Assembly (NCBI GenBank): GCA_036279355.1
Contig: DASUJH010000002.1
Span: forward strand, 85,434-149,433
Length of the DNA: 64,000 nucleotides
Direction of reading: 5' to 3'
From: Gemmatimonadales bacterium
Lineage (GTDB): Bacteria; Gemmatimonadota; Gemmatimonadetes; Gemmatimonadales; GWC2-71-9
Part shown: piece by piece, positions 36,231-44,335 of the stretch
Layout of the letters: every line of letters begins with the position of its first letter
Numbering within the stretch: position 1 is the first letter of the stretch
Notes under the pieces: model-generated
Told to the model about the DNA's origin: nothing
The model's database searches: none
What the model saw: the letters and a program-made list of their open reading frames with translations, nothing else
Program-made: the position numbers and the translations under genes

Positions 36231-37009
36231 TGACCTCCGCGCATTCGGACATGGCCATGCATCGGCTGAGAGAGAGCGGCCCCACCCGTCGCATCTCGGG
36301 CAGTGCGAGTGAGCGGGCCGCGGCTCCGTCGGCGGGGCGCATCGCGCGCGAGTGGGCCCGGGCATCCGGCGCCGATCCGCTCCGCTACGGCGTCAACGTC
36401 CTGCTCGCCGCCATCGCGCTGATCATTCTGTCGCCGATATTCCTGCTGATCGCGGCGCTGGTGAAGCTCACCTCGCGGGGGCCGATCTTCTACAGCCAGG
36501 TGCGCGTGGGGCTCGACCGGCGCGGCGGGGCCGACGACTCGAGCAACCACCGCCGGGCCCTCGACCTCGGCGGCAAACCGTTCACGATCTACAAGTTCCG
36601 CACGATGCACCAGGGCGCGGAGCACAAGAGCGGCGCGGTCTGGGCCAGCCAGGCCGACCCGCGGGTCACGCTGGTCGGCCGGTTCCTCCGGCAGTACCGG
36701 CTGGACGAGCTGCCCCAACTCATCAACGTGCTCAAGGGCGAGATGAACATCGTCGGGCCCCGTCCCGAGCGGCCGCTCATCTTCGCCGAACTGCGCCGCA
36801 ACATCACCGAGTACCCGCTGCGCCAGCGGGCCAAGCCGGGCATCACCGGGCTCGCCCAGATCAATCACCATTACGACGCATGCCTCGATGACGTGCGGAC
36901 GAAAATCCGCTACGATCTCGAGTATATCCGCCGGCAGAGCCTGATCGAGGACATGAAGATCATGCTCAAGACGGTGCCCGTCGTGCTCCTCAGGCGCGGC
37001 GGCTGGTAG
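36230..37009 (+). CDS. Undecaprenyl-phosphate sugar-phosphate transferase (initiating)
   Basis: The 259-aa protein has one transmembrane segment (about residues 55-77, VNVLLAAIALIILSPIFLLI) followed by the bacterial sugar transferase domain: SRGPIFYSQVRVGLDR, FTIYKFRTMHQGAE, RFLRQYRLDELPQLINVLKG and MNIVGPRPERP. These are the standard membrane phosphoglycosyl transferase motifs. It attaches the first sugar phosphate to the polyprenyl carrier, starting repeat-unit synthesis. The start overlaps the stop of the Wza-like gene by one base (TGATG) and the next gene follows immediately, so it is part of the same operon. Confidence 0.94.
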   Translation: MTSAHSDMAMHRLRESGPTRRISGSASERAAAPSAGRIAREWARASGADPLRYGVNVLLAAIALIILSPIFLLIAALVKLTSRGPIFYSQVRVGLDRRGGADDSSNHRRALDLGGKPFTIYKFRTMHQGAEHKSGAVWASQADPRVTLVGRFLRQYRLDELPQLINVLKGEMNIVGPRPERPLIFAELRRNITEYPLRQRAKPGITGLAQINHHYDACLDDVRTKIRYDLEYIRRQSLIEDMKIMLKTVPVVLLRRGGW

Positions 37010-37897
37010 GTGTCGGCGACGGCGCTGCGCGACGATGCCCGCCGAGCCTCCATCGGAACCCGAGCCGGCGCAGGTCCGATCGCCGCAGCCGCAGTGGCCG
37101 CGGCGATCTTATTTGCCGAGCCCATGGCCACGCTGGTACGCGACTGGTGGACCGACAGCAACGCCGGTTACGGTCTGTTGCTCGCGCCGCTCGCCGTCTG
37201 GCTTGCATGGCGGGCCGGGCTGGCTCCGGATCGGGCGCCGAACGTCTGGCTCGGCACGGCGTTGCTCGCATTGGCCGTGCTGCTCCGGTATCTGGGTGGT
37301 CTCGCCGCGGAGCAGTTTACGCTCCGGTTCTCCATGGTGGTGGCCGCGGCGGGTCTCGCGGTGTTCGCCTGGGGCACGGTGCAGGTGCGGCGATGGTGGC
37401 TGCCCCTCACACTCTTCGCGCTGTCCATCCCTCTCCCCGTGGTGGTCACGAACACTCTGGCGCTCCCGCTCCAGCTCAAGGCGTCCGCCATCGGGGCGGC
37501 GCTGCTCGAGTGGCGGCAGGTCCCCGTCCGGCTTGCCGGCAACATCATCCAGCTCCCCGGCCGGCAGCTCTTCGTGACCGAGGCCTGCAGCGGCCTGCGG
37601 TCGCTCACCGCGCTCCTTAGCCTCGGTGTACTGCTGGGTGGCATCTCGCTCCGCACCTGGGTCGGGCGGGCGCTACTGGTCGCCGTCGCAATCCCCGTCG
37701 CCATCGTGGTGAACGCGATCCGCGTGTTCCTGACCGGGTTCCTGGTGTACTTTGCTGACCCGAAGCTGGGCGAGGGGTTCATCCACCTCACCGAAGGCTG
37801 GCTGCTCTTCATCGCGGCGTTCGCGCTGCTCGGGTGCCTCGCCTGGGCCGCCGGCCTCGTCGAATCGCGGCTCGTGCCGCGCCGGTCCAATGCCTGA
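37010..37897 (+). CDS. Exosortase
   Basis: The 295-aa multi-pass protein carries the exosortase catalytic triad: Cys193 in TEACSGLRSLTALL, Arg238 in VVNAIRVFLTGF and His259 in FIHLTEGWLLF. About eight transmembrane segments are visible. Exosortases are transpeptidase-like membrane proteins that process PEP-CTERM-type sorting signals and are always linked to polysaccharide loci. The start is a GTG directly after the previous stop. The next gene, overlapping by 8 bases, encodes the EpsI-type partner. The subfamily (XrtA or another) cannot be fixed from the sequence alone. Confidence 0.95.
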   Translation: MSATALRDDARRASIGTRAGAGPIAAAAVAAAILFAEPMATLVRDWWTDSNAGYGLLLAPLAVWLAWRAGLAPDRAPNVWLGTALLALAVLLRYLGGLAAEQFTLRFSMVVAAAGLAVFAWGTVQVRRWWLPLTLFALSIPLPVVVTNTLALPLQLKASAIGAALLEWRQVPVRLAGNIIQLPGRQLFVTEACSGLRSLTALLSLGVLLGGISLRTWVGRALLVAVAIPVAIVVNAIRVFLTGFLVYFADPKLGEGFIHLTEGWLLFIAAFALLGCLAWAAGLVESRLVPRRSNA

Positions 37898-38522
37898 GTG
37901 GCAGCGCTACGTCCCCGCACTGCTTTTCGGGCTCGGTTGCCTGATGCTCGGCGTCGGGGCGGAGCGGCAAAGCGCCACGCCGCTCGCTGAGCCGCTGTCC
38001 GCCCTGCCCCGGTCGCTCGAGGGCTACCACGGAGCCGATCTCGCCATCGCTGAGGACGAGCAGCAGGTTGCCGGCATGTCGTCGTTCGTGTACCGTGCGT
38101 TCGCGCGTGACAGCGTACCGGCGTTCACGGTGTACGTGGGATATTATGCACGCCAGGTGCAGGGCCAGACCATTCACTCGCCCAAGAACTGCCTGCCGGG
38201 CGCTGGCTGGGAGGTCGTGGCGAGCAGCGTCGTGCCGCTTGCGACCTCGGCGGGCCCCGTCAAGGTGAATCGGTATCTTCTGGCCAATCACGGGCATCGG
38301 GCGCTGGTGTACTATTGGTACCAAGGCCGTGGGCGGGTCGAGGCAAACGAATACCGCGTGAAGCTCGAGCTGCTGCGGGACGCTGCGCTGCGCGGCCGCA
38401 CCGAGGAAGCCCTGGTGCGGGTGGTCGTGCCCCTTGGCGAGGCGCACGCCGACGCGCAAAGTCTGGGTGCGCGGGTGAGTGCCGCGTTGGTCCCGGAGAT
38501 CGCCCAGGTGCTTCCAACCTGA
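37890..38522 (+). CDS. EpsI-family exosortase-associated protein
   Basis: The 210-aa protein has an N-terminal membrane segment (YVPALLFGLGCLMLGVGA) and the EpsI/DUF3485 domain, with the recognisable run VYVGYYARQVQGQTIHSPKN followed by CLPGAGWEV and the later ALVYYWYQGRGRVEANEYRV. EpsI proteins are encoded beside or fused to exosortases and are presumed to be periplasmic partners needed for exopolysaccharide production. The Cys in KNCLPG is conserved in the family. The ATG at 37890 overlaps the exosortase stop region by 8 bases. Confidence 0.92.
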   Translation: MPEWQRYVPALLFGLGCLMLGVGAERQSATPLAEPLSALPRSLEGYHGADLAIAEDEQQVAGMSSFVYRAFARDSVPAFTVYVGYYARQVQGQTIHSPKNCLPGAGWEVVASSVVPLATSAGPVKVNRYLLANHGHRALVYYWYQGRGRVEANEYRVKLELLRDAALRGRTEEALVRVVVPLGEAHADAQSLGARVSAALVPEIAQVLPT

Positions 38523-38568
38523 GCACATGGCCGCACCTTCGCCCCCGTTCGGAAACGAGGAATAACCG

Positions 38569-39090
38569 ATGGCCGCTTTGCGAGGCCCCGCCGTGCCGCG
38601 CGCGCTCGGCGCGGTCGCCATTCTCCTGATCGTGACCCCGCTCGTGGACCTGGTCGGTACCGTGCTGCCGCTCCGGCCATCGGAGGTGGCGTGGCGCTTC
38701 GGCACGTACGGATTGCTCACGAGCGCGCTGGTGACGCCGATCGTCGGGCTCGCCCTTCTGCTCGCCCTCGGGGCCATGATGGAGCGGCGCGGGCTGCTGC
38801 TCACCGTGGCGGTCGTGTCGGGGGTGCTGGTGGTCATCGTGCTGGGGTGGCTCGCGCTCTTCGTGCTCGATTTCATCCAGTTGCGTCAGGCGGTGGCGAT
38901 CGGCAACAAGGCATCGTACGATGCGGCCGCCGTGAAAGCCGCCGTGTATGCGGCCGTCGAGGCGATCACCCTCGCCTTCCTCGCTTTCGGCATCAGCGAT
39001 ACCCGCCGGTGGGCGCTGCCGGCGCACGGAACCAGCCGAGGGCAGCCGCTCGGGCTCGTGGCCAAGATTCCGGTCGATGAGGGGTACTGA
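38569..39090 (+). CDS. Four-span membrane protein of the exosortase operon
   Basis: The 173-aa protein has four predicted transmembrane segments (AVAILLIVTPLVDLVGTVLP, ALVTPIVGLALLLALGA, LTVAVVSGVLVVIVLGWLAL and AVYAAVEAITLAFLAFGI) and a short C-terminal tail. I do not recognise the family. GAGGA upstream of the ATG and overlap with the following FkbH-like gene support it as a real member of the operon. It may help handle the lipid-linked intermediate, but nothing in the sequence shows this. Confidence 0.78.
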   Translation: MAALRGPAVPRALGAVAILLIVTPLVDLVGTVLPLRPSEVAWRFGTYGLLTSALVTPIVGLALLLALGAMMERRGLLLTVAVVSGVLVVIVLGWLALFVLDFIQLRQAVAIGNKASYDAAAVKAAVYAAVEAITLAFLAFGISDTRRWALPAHGTSRGQPLGLVAKIPVDEGY

Positions 39091-40954
39091 GAGGACTTCC
39101 GGTGGGCTGGCCGCCGCGGCAGCTTCCTGGGACGAGTTGGTGGCCGCCAACCGCGCGGCCGATGCCACCGCGCTTTCCCCCGTAAGCATTCGTCGACTCG
39201 CGCGTGAGGCGCGCCGGCTCGCGCCGGCCGACCAGGTGCGGATCGCCTATCTGGGTGATATCACCTTCGATCCGCTGCCCGAATTCGTGGCGGGGGTCGG
39301 TGTCGCCTCGGGTTTCGCGGCCGCCGGGTATGTGGCTCCGTTCAAGCAGTACGTCCAGGAGCTGATGACACCGGGTGCGGGCCTTCGGACGTTCGATCCC
39401 CACGTGATCGTGCTCGTGCTCACCCTGCGCGAGCTGTGTCCCGAGGTTGCGCTCCGCGGCTCCCGCCTTTCCGCTGATCAGCTCAAACAGGCGGCGGCGA
39501 GCGTGCTCGACACTGTCACCGCGTGCGTCGAGCGCGCGCTGGCCGGCAGCAGCGCCAGCCTGCTCGTAGGCAACTTTGCCCCGCCTTCCGGCCATCTGCT
39601 CGGCCTTGCCGACCAGAAGCGCGAATTTGGCGAGGCGGAGTTCTACGCCGAGGTCAACCTGGAACTGGCGCGAAGGCTTCGGCGCGAGGCTCGGGTTCAG
39701 ATTTTAGACCTGGACCAGCTCACGGCCTATGCCGGCAGGGCAAAGGTTTGGGATCCCCGCCTCTATTACCTCGCGAAGATGCCGTGGCGGGAAAGCTTTC
39801 TCCCGTTGCTCGCCGAGCAGATCGTGCGGCAGAGCAAGGTGGCCCTGGGGCGCCTGCGCAAATGCCTCGTGCTCGACCTCGATAACACGCTCTGGGGCGG
39901 CATTGTGGGCGAAGCGGGGCCGGACGGTATCAAGGTGGGCCCCGGCGATCCGGAGGGCGAGGCGTTCTTCGACTTCCAGTCGCGAGTACGCGCGCTCAAG
40001 GACCGCGGCATCATCCTCGCGCTCTGCAGCAAGAACAATCCTGCCGACGTGCAGGAGGCCTTCGCGCGGCGGACCGAGATGCCGCTCACGCTGGACGACT
40101 TCGCGGCGATGGAAATCGGATGGGAGATGAAGCACCTGGGCCTGGAGCGCATCGCCCAGCGGCTCAACATCGGGCTCGACAGCCTCGTCTTCTGCGACGA
40201 CAACCCGGCCGAGTGCGAGCTGGTGCGCCAGATGCTGCCGCAGGTCGAGGTGCTCGAGCTTCCGAAGGATCCCGCGCAGTTTCCCGCGCTGCTCGACCGG
40301 GTCCACGGATTCGACCGGCTCGTACTCTCGGATGAAGACCTGGAGCGCGCCCGGCAGTATCGGGAGAACGCGCAGCGCGGCGAAGCGCGGGGCGCCTTCA
40401 CCGATCTCGGCGCGTACCTCGCGAGCCTCGGTACGACGATGAGCGTCGGTCGGGCGACGCCGGCCGAGCTCTCGAGAGCGCATCAGCTCTTCGCCAAGAC
40501 CAACCAGTTCAATACCACGACCCGCCGCTACTCGCTCGCCGAGGTCGAGCGATTTCTCTCGGACCCGAGAGGCGCGCTTTATACCGTCCGCGTGAGCGAT
40601 CGTTTCGGGGACCTCGGGCTCGTGGGCCTCTGCCTCGTGCGGGCTGCCGAGCATGGCTGGGTGTCGATCGACAGCGTCGTGCTGAGCTGCCGGGCGATGG
40701 GGCGTGGGGTCGAGCATGCCATGCTGAATCACGTGAAGCAGCGTCACGTCGCGGAGGGCGGAGCGGCGGGATTGACGGCGCGCTTCATCCCGACGAAGAA
40801 GAACGCCCCGGCGGCCGGCTATTTCGAGAGCGAGGGGTTTCGGGTGACCGAGCGCGCTGCCGACGGCATGACCGACTACGTCCTCGACACGGCCTCGTGC
40901 CGGCCGACTCCATGCGACTGGATCCAGGTGACTGACCGTGACCGCACCGATTGA
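39077..40954 (+). CDS. FkbH-like HAD-superfamily enzyme with C-terminal GNAT-type domain
   Basis: The 625-aa protein has an N-terminal SGNH/BF1531-like region (about residues 50-250), a HAD-IIIC phosphatase domain with the nucleophile motif LVLDLDNTLWGG (Asp267, Asp269), motif II LCSKNNP and motif IV FCDDNPAECE, then a GNAT-like C-terminal domain (ELSRAHQLFAKTNQFNTTTR, SVVLSCRAMGRGVEHAML). FkbH proteins take a phosphoglycerate unit, dephosphorylate it and load glyceryl onto an acyl carrier protein. The very next gene encodes a carrier protein, which strongly supports that chemistry here. It overlaps the preceding gene by 14 bases; the start choice is approximate. Confidence 0.92.
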   Translation: MRGTERTSGGLAAAAASWDELVAANRAADATALSPVSIRRLAREARRLAPADQVRIAYLGDITFDPLPEFVAGVGVASGFAAAGYVAPFKQYVQELMTPGAGLRTFDPHVIVLVLTLRELCPEVALRGSRLSADQLKQAAASVLDTVTACVERALAGSSASLLVGNFAPPSGHLLGLADQKREFGEAEFYAEVNLELARRLRREARVQILDLDQLTAYAGRAKVWDPRLYYLAKMPWRESFLPLLAEQIVRQSKVALGRLRKCLVLDLDNTLWGGIVGEAGPDGIKVGPGDPEGEAFFDFQSRVRALKDRGIILALCSKNNPADVQEAFARRTEMPLTLDDFAAMEIGWEMKHLGLERIAQRLNIGLDSLVFCDDNPAECELVRQMLPQVEVLELPKDPAQFPALLDRVHGFDRLVLSDEDLERARQYRENAQRGEARGAFTDLGAYLASLGTTMSVGRATPAELSRAHQLFAKTNQFNTTTRRYSLAEVERFLSDPRGALYTVRVSDRFGDLGLVGLCLVRAAEHGWVSIDSVVLSCRAMGRGVEHAMLNHVKQRHVAEGGAAGLTARFIPTKKNAPAAGYFESEGFRVTERAADGMTDYVLDTASCRPTPCDWIQVTDRDRTD

Positions 40955-41180
40955 CGACCGGCTCAAGGCGATCCTTGCCGAAGTGCTCGAAGTACGCCCG
41001 GCCGCCATCGCGGACGACTTCAGCCGCGACAGCACGCCCAACTGGGACTCGCTCGGCCACCTCACCCTCGTTTCCACGCTCGAGTCGGAGTTCGGCGTCA
41101 CGTTCGGCATGGCTGAAATGCTCGAGCTCACGAGCTATCGCCGGATCCGGGACGCCCTGGCGAAGCATATGGCGGCCTGA
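40938..41180 (+). CDS. Acyl carrier protein
   Basis: The 80-aa protein is a typical stand-alone carrier: TAPIDDRLKAILAEVLEVRP, then the phosphopantetheine site WDSLGHL with Ser38, and TLESEFGVTFGMAEMLELTS. It starts at a GTG inside the end of the FkbH-like gene (17-base overlap). It most likely carries the glyceryl or acyl unit made by that enzyme rather than serving general fatty acid synthesis. The hexapeptide transferase gene follows after 11 bases. Confidence 0.93.
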   Translation: MTAPIDDRLKAILAEVLEVRPAAIADDFSRDSTPNWDSLGHLTLVSTLESEFGVTFGMAEMLELTSYRRIRDALAKHMAA

Positions 41181-41191
41181 GCGCCGGCGCG

Positions 41192-41935
41192 ATGCCGGAA
41201 TTCGACAAGTCCAAATCCATCCGCGGCATCCTCGGCGATCCGCGCGGGTCCGCGTTTCGGACCTACCGCCGGCTCACGGTAGGCAATATCGGCCTGCCCG
41301 GGTTTCTCGCCTGCGAAATCCTCATGTCATCGCTCGGCCCGCTGCCCGGCGCGCTCGGGCTCGTGCTCCGGCGCCGGTGCTATCGGCGGCTCTTCGGGCG
41401 CTTCGGGAAGGGCGTCATCATCGGGCGCAACTGCACCTTCCGCCATCCGCGCAGAATCCATCTCGGCGACGGCGTCGTGATCGATGACAACTGCCTCATC
41501 GACGCGCGCGGCGCCGAGGACAAGGGCATCGTGCTCGGCGCCGGTGTCATGTTGAATCGCAATGCGTCGCTGCAATCGAAGCAGGGCGACATCGTGATCG
41601 GCGACCGGGTGAGCATCGGGGCCAACAGCCAGTTCGTCTCGTGGGCGGGTATCGAGATCGGCGCCGACGCGGCCGTCGCGGGCGGCTGCTACATCAGCGC
41701 GGGCAGCTACGATCCGGCGGACATGGGCCGGCCGATCGCCGAGCGGAAGCCGTCAACGGCGGGGCCGGTCGTGATCGGTGAGAACGCGTGGCTCGCGACG
41801 CGGGTGACGGTGCTCGATGCCGTCACGATCGGAGCGGGCACCATCGTGTCAGCGGGGTCGGTGGTAAGCCGGAGCCTCGAGCCGATGGTGGTCGCGCACG
41901 GCAACCCGGCCAAGGTGGTCTTCCGGGCGCGCTGA
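41192..41935 (+). CDS. Left-handed beta-helix (hexapeptide) acyltransferase
   Basis: The 247-aa protein has an N-terminal helical segment and a hydrophobic patch (GLPGFLACEILMSSLGPLPG), then many hexapeptide turns: GVIIGRNCTFRHPRRIHLGD, GVVIDDNCLIDARG, IVIGDRVSIGANSQF, VVIGENAWLATRVTVLD and AVTIGAGTIVSAGSVVS. This is the trimeric LbH fold of O-acetyl and other acyl transferases. Placed directly after FkbH-ACP it could move the carrier-bound group onto a sugar; acetyl-CoA is the alternative donor. It ends the plus-strand operon, and the next gene is convergent. Confidence 0.9.
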   Translation: MPEFDKSKSIRGILGDPRGSAFRTYRRLTVGNIGLPGFLACEILMSSLGPLPGALGLVLRRRCYRRLFGRFGKGVIIGRNCTFRHPRRIHLGDGVVIDDNCLIDARGAEDKGIVLGAGVMLNRNASLQSKQGDIVIGDRVSIGANSQFVSWAGIEIGADAAVAGGCYISAGSYDPADMGRPIAERKPSTAGPVVIGENAWLATRVTVLDAVTIGAGTIVSAGSVVSRSLEPMVVAHGNPAKVVFRAR

Positions 41936-41941
41936 GGCGCG

Positions 41942-43144
41942 CTAACTCCCCTCGGCGCCCGCCGGTGCGGCTGCCACGTCGCCCGGCCGGCGGGTGGGCT
42001 CCCAGATCGGATTCTGCTCGCGCCGGAGTGCCTGCATCCAGGCGGCGAGCCCCGCCACGTTGACGGCGACGACGTAGCCGCAGATCGCGAACGCGCGGGG
42101 CACCGGGCGGCCTGAGGGCCACGCGAGCGCGTAAATGCCCAGCGCGCTCACCACCGCGGAGATGAAGAGGAGCACCGAGGCGACCAGAGAGCCCGGGCTC
42201 GACAGCGCCAGCCCGATAAACGCGCCCGGCAGCGTGAGGTGCACCAGCCAGCGGCAGAGCTTGTGGCTCGCGAGCATCCAGGAAAACCAGCCGTAGCGCA
42301 CCGGGTTCAAGAGCGACCGCTTATACCACAGCGTGTCGAGTCCGCGCGCCATCGTGCGCACTTTGCGGCGCAATTCGCTGCGGAGCGACGTCGTGCGCGG
42401 CACGAGGCAGACGGCGGCGTCCACCGAAACCGTACGGAAACCCCGCTCGCGCGCGCGGAGCGGGGCAGCAAAGTCTCGGCTCAGGGCGGCGGGAAAAAGC
42501 AGGTCCACCAGCTCACGGCGGATGGCGTAGAAGCAACCGCTTGCGCCGACGATCGACCCGGCCCGCGTCTCGAGCGAGCGGAGCCACATTTCGTATCCGA
42601 CGTAGCCCGACTCGCCGCTGTTGCCCTCCTCACTCAGCTTGCCGACGCTCCGGTCGCGGCCCGAGGCCACGCCCACCGTCGGATCCTGGAATGCACGAAT
42701 GAGGGGCCTGAGCGAGCCCGGAAGAATGCGGATGGTCGCGTCGGTGTTGACTACGATCTCGCCGCGGAGGTGGGGCGCCGCCGCGTTCTCCGCCGCCGTC
42801 TTGCCCGCCCGTTTGGGCAGGCGGAGGAGCTCGACGCCGCGGTCGGCAAACGTCCGCACGATGGCGTCGGTGCCGTCGGACGATGCGTCGGAGACGACGA
42901 GGATCTGGCGGCGCTCCGCCGGATAGTCGAGCGCGAGCAGGCTTTCGAGCGTGGCGCCGATCGACCCAGCCTCGTTGTACGCGGGAAGCGAGATGCTGAT
43001 GCTGGGCCACTCGGCGGGATCGAAGGGTTCGGGAGCGGCGGGCCGGAATGCGGCCAGAACGCGGAGCAGCGCGGGGTAGCCGAGATAGGCGTAGAGGGCG
43101 AGTGCGGCGGGCAGCGCGATGAGAAAAAGTGCCACCACCCTCAT
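41942..43144 (-). CDS. Membrane-bound GT2 glycosyltransferase
   Basis: The 400-aa protein has an N-terminal membrane segment (ALFLIALPAALALYAYLGYP), a GT-A catalytic domain (ISISLPAYNEAGSIGATLES, VVSDASSDGTDA, and VVNTDATIRI in place of a DXD) and several C-terminal membrane segments. The layout is that of processive or cellulose-synthase-like GT2 enzymes, although the QxxRW-type motif is not evident. The start ATG overlaps the stop of the GT4 gene by 4 bases, so they are co-translated. Confidence 0.9.
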   Translation of the reverse strand: MRVVALFLIALPAALALYAYLGYPALLRVLAAFRPAAPEPFDPAEWPSISISLPAYNEAGSIGATLESLLALDYPAERRQILVVSDASSDGTDAIVRTFADRGVELLRLPKRAGKTAAENAAAPHLRGEIVVNTDATIRILPGSLRPLIRAFQDPTVGVASGRDRSVGKLSEEGNSGESGYVGYEMWLRSLETRAGSIVGASGCFYAIRRELVDLLFPAALSRDFAAPLRARERGFRTVSVDAAVCLVPRTTSLRSELRRKVRTMARGLDTLWYKRSLLNPVRYGWFSWMLASHKLCRWLVHLTLPGAFIGLALSSPGSLVASVLLFISAVVSALGIYALAWPSGRPVPRAFAICGYVVAVNVAGLAAWMQALRREQNPIWEPTRRPGDVAAAPAGAEGS

Positions 43145-44298
43145 CGCGCGACGCTCCGGTAAATCTCGGCGTATCTCTCGACCCAGGGTGCGAGCCCGCG
43201 CTCGGTGCGCAGGCGTTCGACGGCCGCCGTGGCGCGGTGGCGCGCGGCCAGCGGGTTGCCGGCGACGGCATCGAGTGCCTCCGCTAGCCCGGCGGGATCC
43301 TCACTCGCGACGAGCAACGCTTCGCTGCCCGAGACCACGTCGGGCACCCCGCCCACGGCGGTCGCAACGATCGGAGTCGCGCTGGCCATGGCTTCGAAGA
43401 GCACGATGGGAGTTCCCTCCGTTCGAGAGCTGAGCACGAAGCAATCAAAGGCGGTGAAGAGGCGCCCGGCCTCGGGCACGCTGCCGGACCAGGTGATGCG
43501 AGCCGCCACCCCCAAGTCGGCGGCGAGGCGCCGCAGCGCCGCACCCTCTACACCCGATCCGAGGATCACGGCGTGAATGCGTCGGTCTCGGGCGAGGGCG
43601 ATGGCACGCACCAGCACGTCCGCACCCTTTTCGCGACTCAACCGGCCGACCCACCCCGCCGCGAACGCGGCGTCCGGCACCCCAAGCAAGCGGCGGGCCT
43701 CCTCCCGCGGCAAGGGGTCGGGGTCGCGGGGCGCCGCATTGGGAAGCAGGTGGATGCGTTCCGGCCGGACGCCTCCGTGCGCGAGGCGCGCCACGAGGGG
43801 GCGGGACACTGCCACCACGGCGTCGAAGCGGCGGAACGCGCGGGTTTGCAGGCGCTCGTAGAGGCGGTTCTTCCAGCCACCGCCCGTGTAGCCGTGCACG
43901 GTGGTCACGATCGGCCGGTCGAGGCGCCGAGCGACGCCGCCGCCCTGCAAGTCGGCGCGGTAACCGTGCGTATGCACCACATCGGGTGCGACGGCCCTGA
44001 CCAGCGCCGCCAGCTCGAGGCGCTCCCGCGCGTACGCGCGGGAGCGCAGCCGAAACGCCGACACCTCGACGCCCTGCACGCGCAGGCGATCGAGAAACGG
44101 CGGCTCCGGCCCGGCCGCGTCAAGTACGGCGCCAACGTGGACATTTTGGCCCGCGCCACGCTGACCGGCAGCAAGGGCCTCGACCACGCGCTCGAGGCCC
44201 CCGACCGGCGCCGGCGCGGTGACGTGCAGAACGGCCGGCCCGACCCGATGCGGAGCCGCCGCGCCATCCGTGGCTGGCCCGACACTTGCTTTTCCCAC
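43141..44298 (-). CDS. GT4 glycosyltransferase
   Basis: The 385-aa protein has a GT-B fold: the N-terminal glycine loop GPAVLHVTAPAPVGGLERVV, VVHTHGYRADLQGG, VVAVSRPLVARL, and the C-terminal nucleotide-sugar site GWVGRLSREKGADVLVRAIA and LSSRTEGTPIVLFEAMASAT. It is a retaining enzyme that adds a sugar to the growing repeat unit. The start is a GTG at 44298, and the first codons lie over the divergent sigma-54-type promoter at 44275-44290. Its partner GT2 gene follows on the same strand. Confidence 0.92.
   Translation of the reverse strand: MGKASVGPATDGAAAPHRVGPAVLHVTAPAPVGGLERVVEALAAGQRGAGQNVHVGAVLDAAGPEPPFLDRLRVQGVEVSAFRLRSRAYARERLELAALVRAVAPDVVHTHGYRADLQGGGVARRLDRPIVTTVHGYTGGGWKNRLYERLQTRAFRRFDAVVAVSRPLVARLAHGGVRPERIHLLPNAAPRDPDPLPREEARRLLGVPDAAFAAGWVGRLSREKGADVLVRAIALARDRRIHAVILGSGVEGAALRRLAADLGVAARITWSGSVPEAGRLFTAFDCFVLSSRTEGTPIVLFEAMASATPIVATAVGGVPDVVSGSEALLVASEDPAGLAEALDAVAGNPLAARHRATAAVERLRTERGLAPWVERYAEIYRSVAR
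44275..44290 (+). promoter_or_regulatory. Strong candidate sigma-54 promoter
   Basis: TGGCCCGACACTTGCT (44275-44290) matches TGGCACG-N4-TTGCW at 11 of 12 conserved positions, the best in the window. GG (44276-44277) and GC (44288-44289) are ten bases apart. Transcription would begin near 44301 and the next gene starts at the ATG at 44336, after GGAG. It lies within the first codons of the divergent GT4 gene. Confidence 0.65.
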
Positions 44299-44335
44299 TG
44301 CTTCAGCGAACCTCCATGTTCACCCCGGAGCAACG

